This document shows, in pieces, positions 61,379-64,000 of a stretch of 64,000 nucleotides of DNA. This DNA is from Acerihabitans sp015654925 (GTDB lineage Bacteria; Pseudomonadota; Gammaproteobacteria; Enterobacterales; Enterobacteriaceae): positions 4,650,001 through 4,714,000 of the forward strand of contig NZ_CP178732.1 in assembly GCF_047324175.1 (NCBI RefSeq), given 5' to 3'. The notes below the pieces were generated by a model that worked only from the letters and a program-made list of their open reading frames with translations, was not told where the DNA came from and made no database searches. A program made the position numbers and the translations under genes. How positions within the stretch are numbered: position 1 is the stretch's first letter; each line of letters starts with the position of its first letter.

Positions 61379-63733
61379 ATGAAGAAACGTTTCCCTACAT
61401 TGCTGGCCAGCCTGATCTGGTCCGCGCTTTATAGTCAGCATGCGCTGGCGGATTTCGCCGATCAATGCATGCTGGGCGTGCCCGCCTATACCAAACCGCT
61501 GGTGAGCGGCGAACCGAATCAACTCCCGGTGCATATACAGGCGGATCAGGCTGCGGCCAACTACCCCGATAAAGCTGTGTTTACCGGCAATGTGGATATC
61601 GAGCAGGGCAACAGTACCCTGAACGCCAAGCAGGTGGAGCTGGACCAGCAACAGGCGGACCAGAGCGAGCCGGTACGCACCGTCACGGCCACCGGCGACG
61701 TGCATTACAACGATAACCAGATTAAATTAAACGGCCCCAAAGCCTGGTCGAACCTGAATACCAAGGATACCGACGTCTACCAGGGCGACTACCAGATGGT
61801 GGGACGCCAGGGACGCGGCGACGCCGATACCATGAAAATGCGCGGCAACAACCGCTACACGGTATTGGAAAACGGCACCTTCACTTCCTGCCTGCCCGGC
61901 GATGACAGCTGGAGCGTGCAGGGCTCCGAGGTGATTCACGACCGCGAAGAGCAGGTGGCCGAGATCTACAACGCCCGCTTTAAAATCGGCAAGGTGCCGG
62001 TATTTTACAGCCCCTACCTGCAACTGCCGGTGGGCGATAAGCGCCGTTCGGGTTTTTTGATCCCCAATGCGAAATACGGCACCAAAAGCGGCTTTGAAAC
62101 ATCAATACCCTATTACCTGAACCTGGCGCCCAACTATGACGCCACCCTGACGCCGCATTATATGAGCAAGCGCGGCACCCAGTTGCAAAGCGAATTCCGC
62201 TACCTCACCACCCCCGGCATGGGTCTGGTGCAGTTCGACTGGCTGCCCAGCGATTCCCAGTACGCCAAGGACGCCGGCAGCATCTATCCCAAGGACAGCA
62301 ATACCGATCGCTGGATGTTGTACTGGCGCCACAACGGCGTGATGGATGACGTTTGGCGCTTTAACGTCGACTACACGCGGGTCAGCGATCCCTATTACTT
62401 CACCGATCTGACCTCGCAGTATGGCTCCACCACCGACGGCTACGCCACCCAGAAGTTCAGCGTCGGTTATTCCGATACCAACTGGGACGTTACCCTGGCC
62501 AACAAGCAGTTCCAGGTGTTTTCCAGCCAGAGCAATAACGACGTCTACCGCGCGTCGCCGCAGCTGGACGTCACCTATTACCAGAACGATGTCGGTCCGT
62601 TCGATACCCGCATCTACGGCCAGGCCGTCAAGTTCACCAACGTCAATGACGACAATCCCGAGGCCACCCGGCTGCATCTGGAGCCGACCATCAGCCTGCC
62701 GCTGGCCAACCGCTGGGGCAGCCTGAATACCGAAACCAAGGTAATGGCCACCCATTACCAGCAGGATAATCTCGACAATTACAATGAGCAGCATCCCAGC
62801 TCCCAGTTAAAAGGCACGGTCGATCGCGTGATGCCGCAGTTTAAAACCGACGGCAAGATGATTTTTGAGCGCAATACCGAGTGGCTGCAAGACTATACCC
62901 AAACGCTGGAACCGCGGCTGCAATACCTGTACGTGCCTTATCGCGATCAAAACGATATCCGCAGTTATGACTCCACGCTGCTGCAAACGGATTATTCCGG
63001 CCTGTTCCGCGATCGCAGCTACAGCGGCCTGGATCGCATCGCCTCCGCCAACCAGTTGGCGGGCGGCGTCACCACCCGGTTTTATGATGATGCGCTGATT
63101 GAACGTTTTAACGCTTCATTGGGTCAAATCTACTACTTCAGCCGTCCGCGCACCGGCGCGACGGACAGCAGCCTAGATAAAGACGCCGAAACCGGCAGCG
63201 TGGTCTGGGCCGGCGACAGCTACTGGAAGATCGATAATCAGTGGGGCGTGCGCGGCGGCGTGCAGTATGATACCCGCCTGGACAAGGTGGCGCTGGGCGA
63301 TGCCGTATTGGAATACCGACGCGACGATAACCGGATGGTGCAGTTGAACTATCGTTTCGCCAGTCCGGAATATATTCAGGCGATGCTGCCGAACATCTCG
63401 CATCCCGGCTATCAGCAGGGTATTTCCCAGATCGGCACCATCGCCAGCTGGCCTATCGCCGATCGCTGGTCGATCGTCGGCGCGTATTATTATGATACCA
63501 AGGCGAGCCAACCCGCCGAACAGTTGATCGGGGTGCAGTACAATACCTGCTGCTGGGCGGCCACCGTGGGTTACGATCGGAAAATCACCAATTGGAACTA
63601 TGACAACAACACCAGTAAATACGACAATGCCGTGTCGTTCAACATACAACTGCGCGGTCTGAGCAGCGACTACGGCCTCGGTACGGACAAGATGCTGGGT
63701 TCCGGCATCCTGCCTTACCAACGGGCGTTTTAA
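61379..63733 (+). CDS. lptD: LPS-assembly outer membrane protein LptD
   Basis: Outer-membrane beta-barrel that, with LptE, inserts lipopolysaccharide into the outer leaflet. It has 784 residues, the E. coli length. The signal peptide ends QHALA before DFADQCML. The N-terminal OstA/jellyroll domain spans about residues 55-200, and the rest is the barrel. The four disulfide cysteines are kept at 30, 171, 724 and 725 (E. coli 31, 173, 724, 725), so the intermolecular disulfide swap described for LptD is possible. It precedes surA, as in E. coli. Confidence 0.97.
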   Translation: MKKRFPTLLASLIWSALYSQHALADFADQCMLGVPAYTKPLVSGEPNQLPVHIQADQAAANYPDKAVFTGNVDIEQGNSTLNAKQVELDQQQADQSEPVRTVTATGDVHYNDNQIKLNGPKAWSNLNTKDTDVYQGDYQMVGRQGRGDADTMKMRGNNRYTVLENGTFTSCLPGDDSWSVQGSEVIHDREEQVAEIYNARFKIGKVPVFYSPYLQLPVGDKRRSGFLIPNAKYGTKSGFETSIPYYLNLAPNYDATLTPHYMSKRGTQLQSEFRYLTTPGMGLVQFDWLPSDSQYAKDAGSIYPKDSNTDRWMLYWRHNGVMDDVWRFNVDYTRVSDPYYFTDLTSQYGSTTDGYATQKFSVGYSDTNWDVTLANKQFQVFSSQSNNDVYRASPQLDVTYYQNDVGPFDTRIYGQAVKFTNVNDDNPEATRLHLEPTISLPLANRWGSLNTETKVMATHYQQDNLDNYNEQHPSSQLKGTVDRVMPQFKTDGKMIFERNTEWLQDYTQTLEPRLQYLYVPYRDQNDIRSYDSTLLQTDYSGLFRDRSYSGLDRIASANQLAGGVTTRFYDDALIERFNASLGQIYYFSRPRTGATDSSLDKDAETGSVVWAGDSYWKIDNQWGVRGGVQYDTRLDKVALGDAVLEYRRDDNRMVQLNYRFASPEYIQAMLPNISHPGYQQGISQIGTIASWPIADRWSIVGAYYYDTKASQPAEQLIGVQYNTCCWAATVGYDRKITNWNYDNNTSKYDNAVSFNIQLRGLSSDYGLGTDKMLGSGILPYQRAF

Positions 63734-63799
63734 GGCTGTTTCACACCAGCGAACGTTAAACTTGAATCCGCGAAGGCGGCTGATATAAATGGAAAAGTT

Positions 63800-64000
63800 A
63801 TGAAAAACTGGAGAACGCTTATTCTCTGCATGGCGATGTGCGCCGGTTCCGCGTTCGCAGCGCCGCAGGTGGTGGATAAGGTTGCCGCCGTGGTTGATAA
63901 CAGCGTCGTGCTCGAAAGTGACGTGAACGGGCTGTTGCAATCAGTTAAGCGCAATGCCCAAGATGCAAAACAGCAGGTACCCGACGACGCGACGCTGCGC
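63800..64000 (+). CDS. surA: Periplasmic peptidyl-prolyl isomerase/chaperone SurA, 5' part only
   Basis: Chaperone for outer-membrane proteins, including LptD encoded just upstream. The first 67 codons are present; the gene runs off the right edge. The signal peptide is MKNWRTLILCMAMCAGSAFA, cleaved before APQVVDKVAAVVDNSVVLES, the start of the SurA N-domain. The ATG at 63800 follows GGAAAAG with short spacing. It is 66 bp after lptD. Confidence 0.95.
   Translation, partial: MKNWRTLILCMAMCAGSAFAAPQVVDKVAAVVDNSVVLESDVNGLLQSVKRNAQDAKQQVPDDATLR

Noticed and set aside
1..64000. CRISPR arrays, tRNA or rRNA genes, insertion sequences, prophage genes
   Set aside because: No regularly spaced repeats, cloverleaf sequences or transposase/integrase-like reading frames were seen on either strand.

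Overview
The window is a chromosomal core segment of a gammaproteobacterium of the order Enterobacterales. Gene content and order follow the E. coli 'two-minute' region (aceE-pdhR-aroP-ampE-ampD-nadC-ppdD-hofBC-guaC-coaE-zapD-yacG-mutT-secA-secM-lpxC-fts/mur-mraZ-cra-ilvHI-leuABCD-sgrR-thiBPQ-yabI-polB-rapA-rluA-djlA-lptD-surA), and nearly every protein aligns end to end with its E. coli counterpart from memory. The GC-rich codon use and several lineage differences (no ddlB, no leuO, no araBAD/araC, an alaE gene next to mraZ, a DciA-type DUF721 gene next to lpxC) suggest a non-Escherichia lineage, perhaps Sodalis/Pectobacteriaceae-like. The genus cannot be fixed from sequence reading alone.

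Layout. 1-5.2 kb: 5' part of aceE and pdhR with a perfect PdhR operator, aroP with tandem TyrR-like boxes, then ampE/ampD. 5.3-12.6 kb: nadC, a type IV pilus operon (ppdD-hofB-hofC), guaC, coaE-zapD-yacG and mutT. 12.7-33.7 kb: the secretion, envelope and division cluster on the minus strand, from the mraZ promoter through rsmH, ftsL, ftsI, murE, murF, mraY, murD, ftsW, murG, murC, ftsQ, ftsA, ftsZ and lpxC, followed by secM-secA. In this cluster ddlB is reduced to a 16-codon micro-ORF that keeps a good ribosome binding site, and SecM carries a changed arrest motif. 33.7-39 kb: a gene-poor stretch, alaE, cra, ilvIH, and the leu leader with peptide and attenuator. 39-46 kb: leuABCD, the SgrS/SgrT small RNA locus, and sgrR. 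46-49.4 kb: a TPP riboswitch and thiBPQ.

49.4-54.1 kb is the accessory part. An A/T-rich stretch leads into two paralogous subtilisin-like (S8) genes that flank the DedA-family gene yabI. The first has lost the nucleophilic Ser (Asn instead) and the oxyanion-hole Asn (His instead), while the second keeps both. In both, the usual catalytic Asp position reads Ser with a Glu two residues later. This protease plus pseudoprotease pair is the most unusual content of the window. 54.1-64 kb returns to core genes: polB, rapA, rluA, djlA, lptD and the 5' end of surA.

Together the genes cover peptidoglycan precursor synthesis and divisome assembly (mur/fts/zapD), outer-membrane assembly (lpxC, lptD, surA), Sec export, leucine/valine synthesis, thiamine uptake, glucose-phosphate stress and nucleotide/cofactor metabolism. 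Homology statements come from recognition of sequence, not from database searches.
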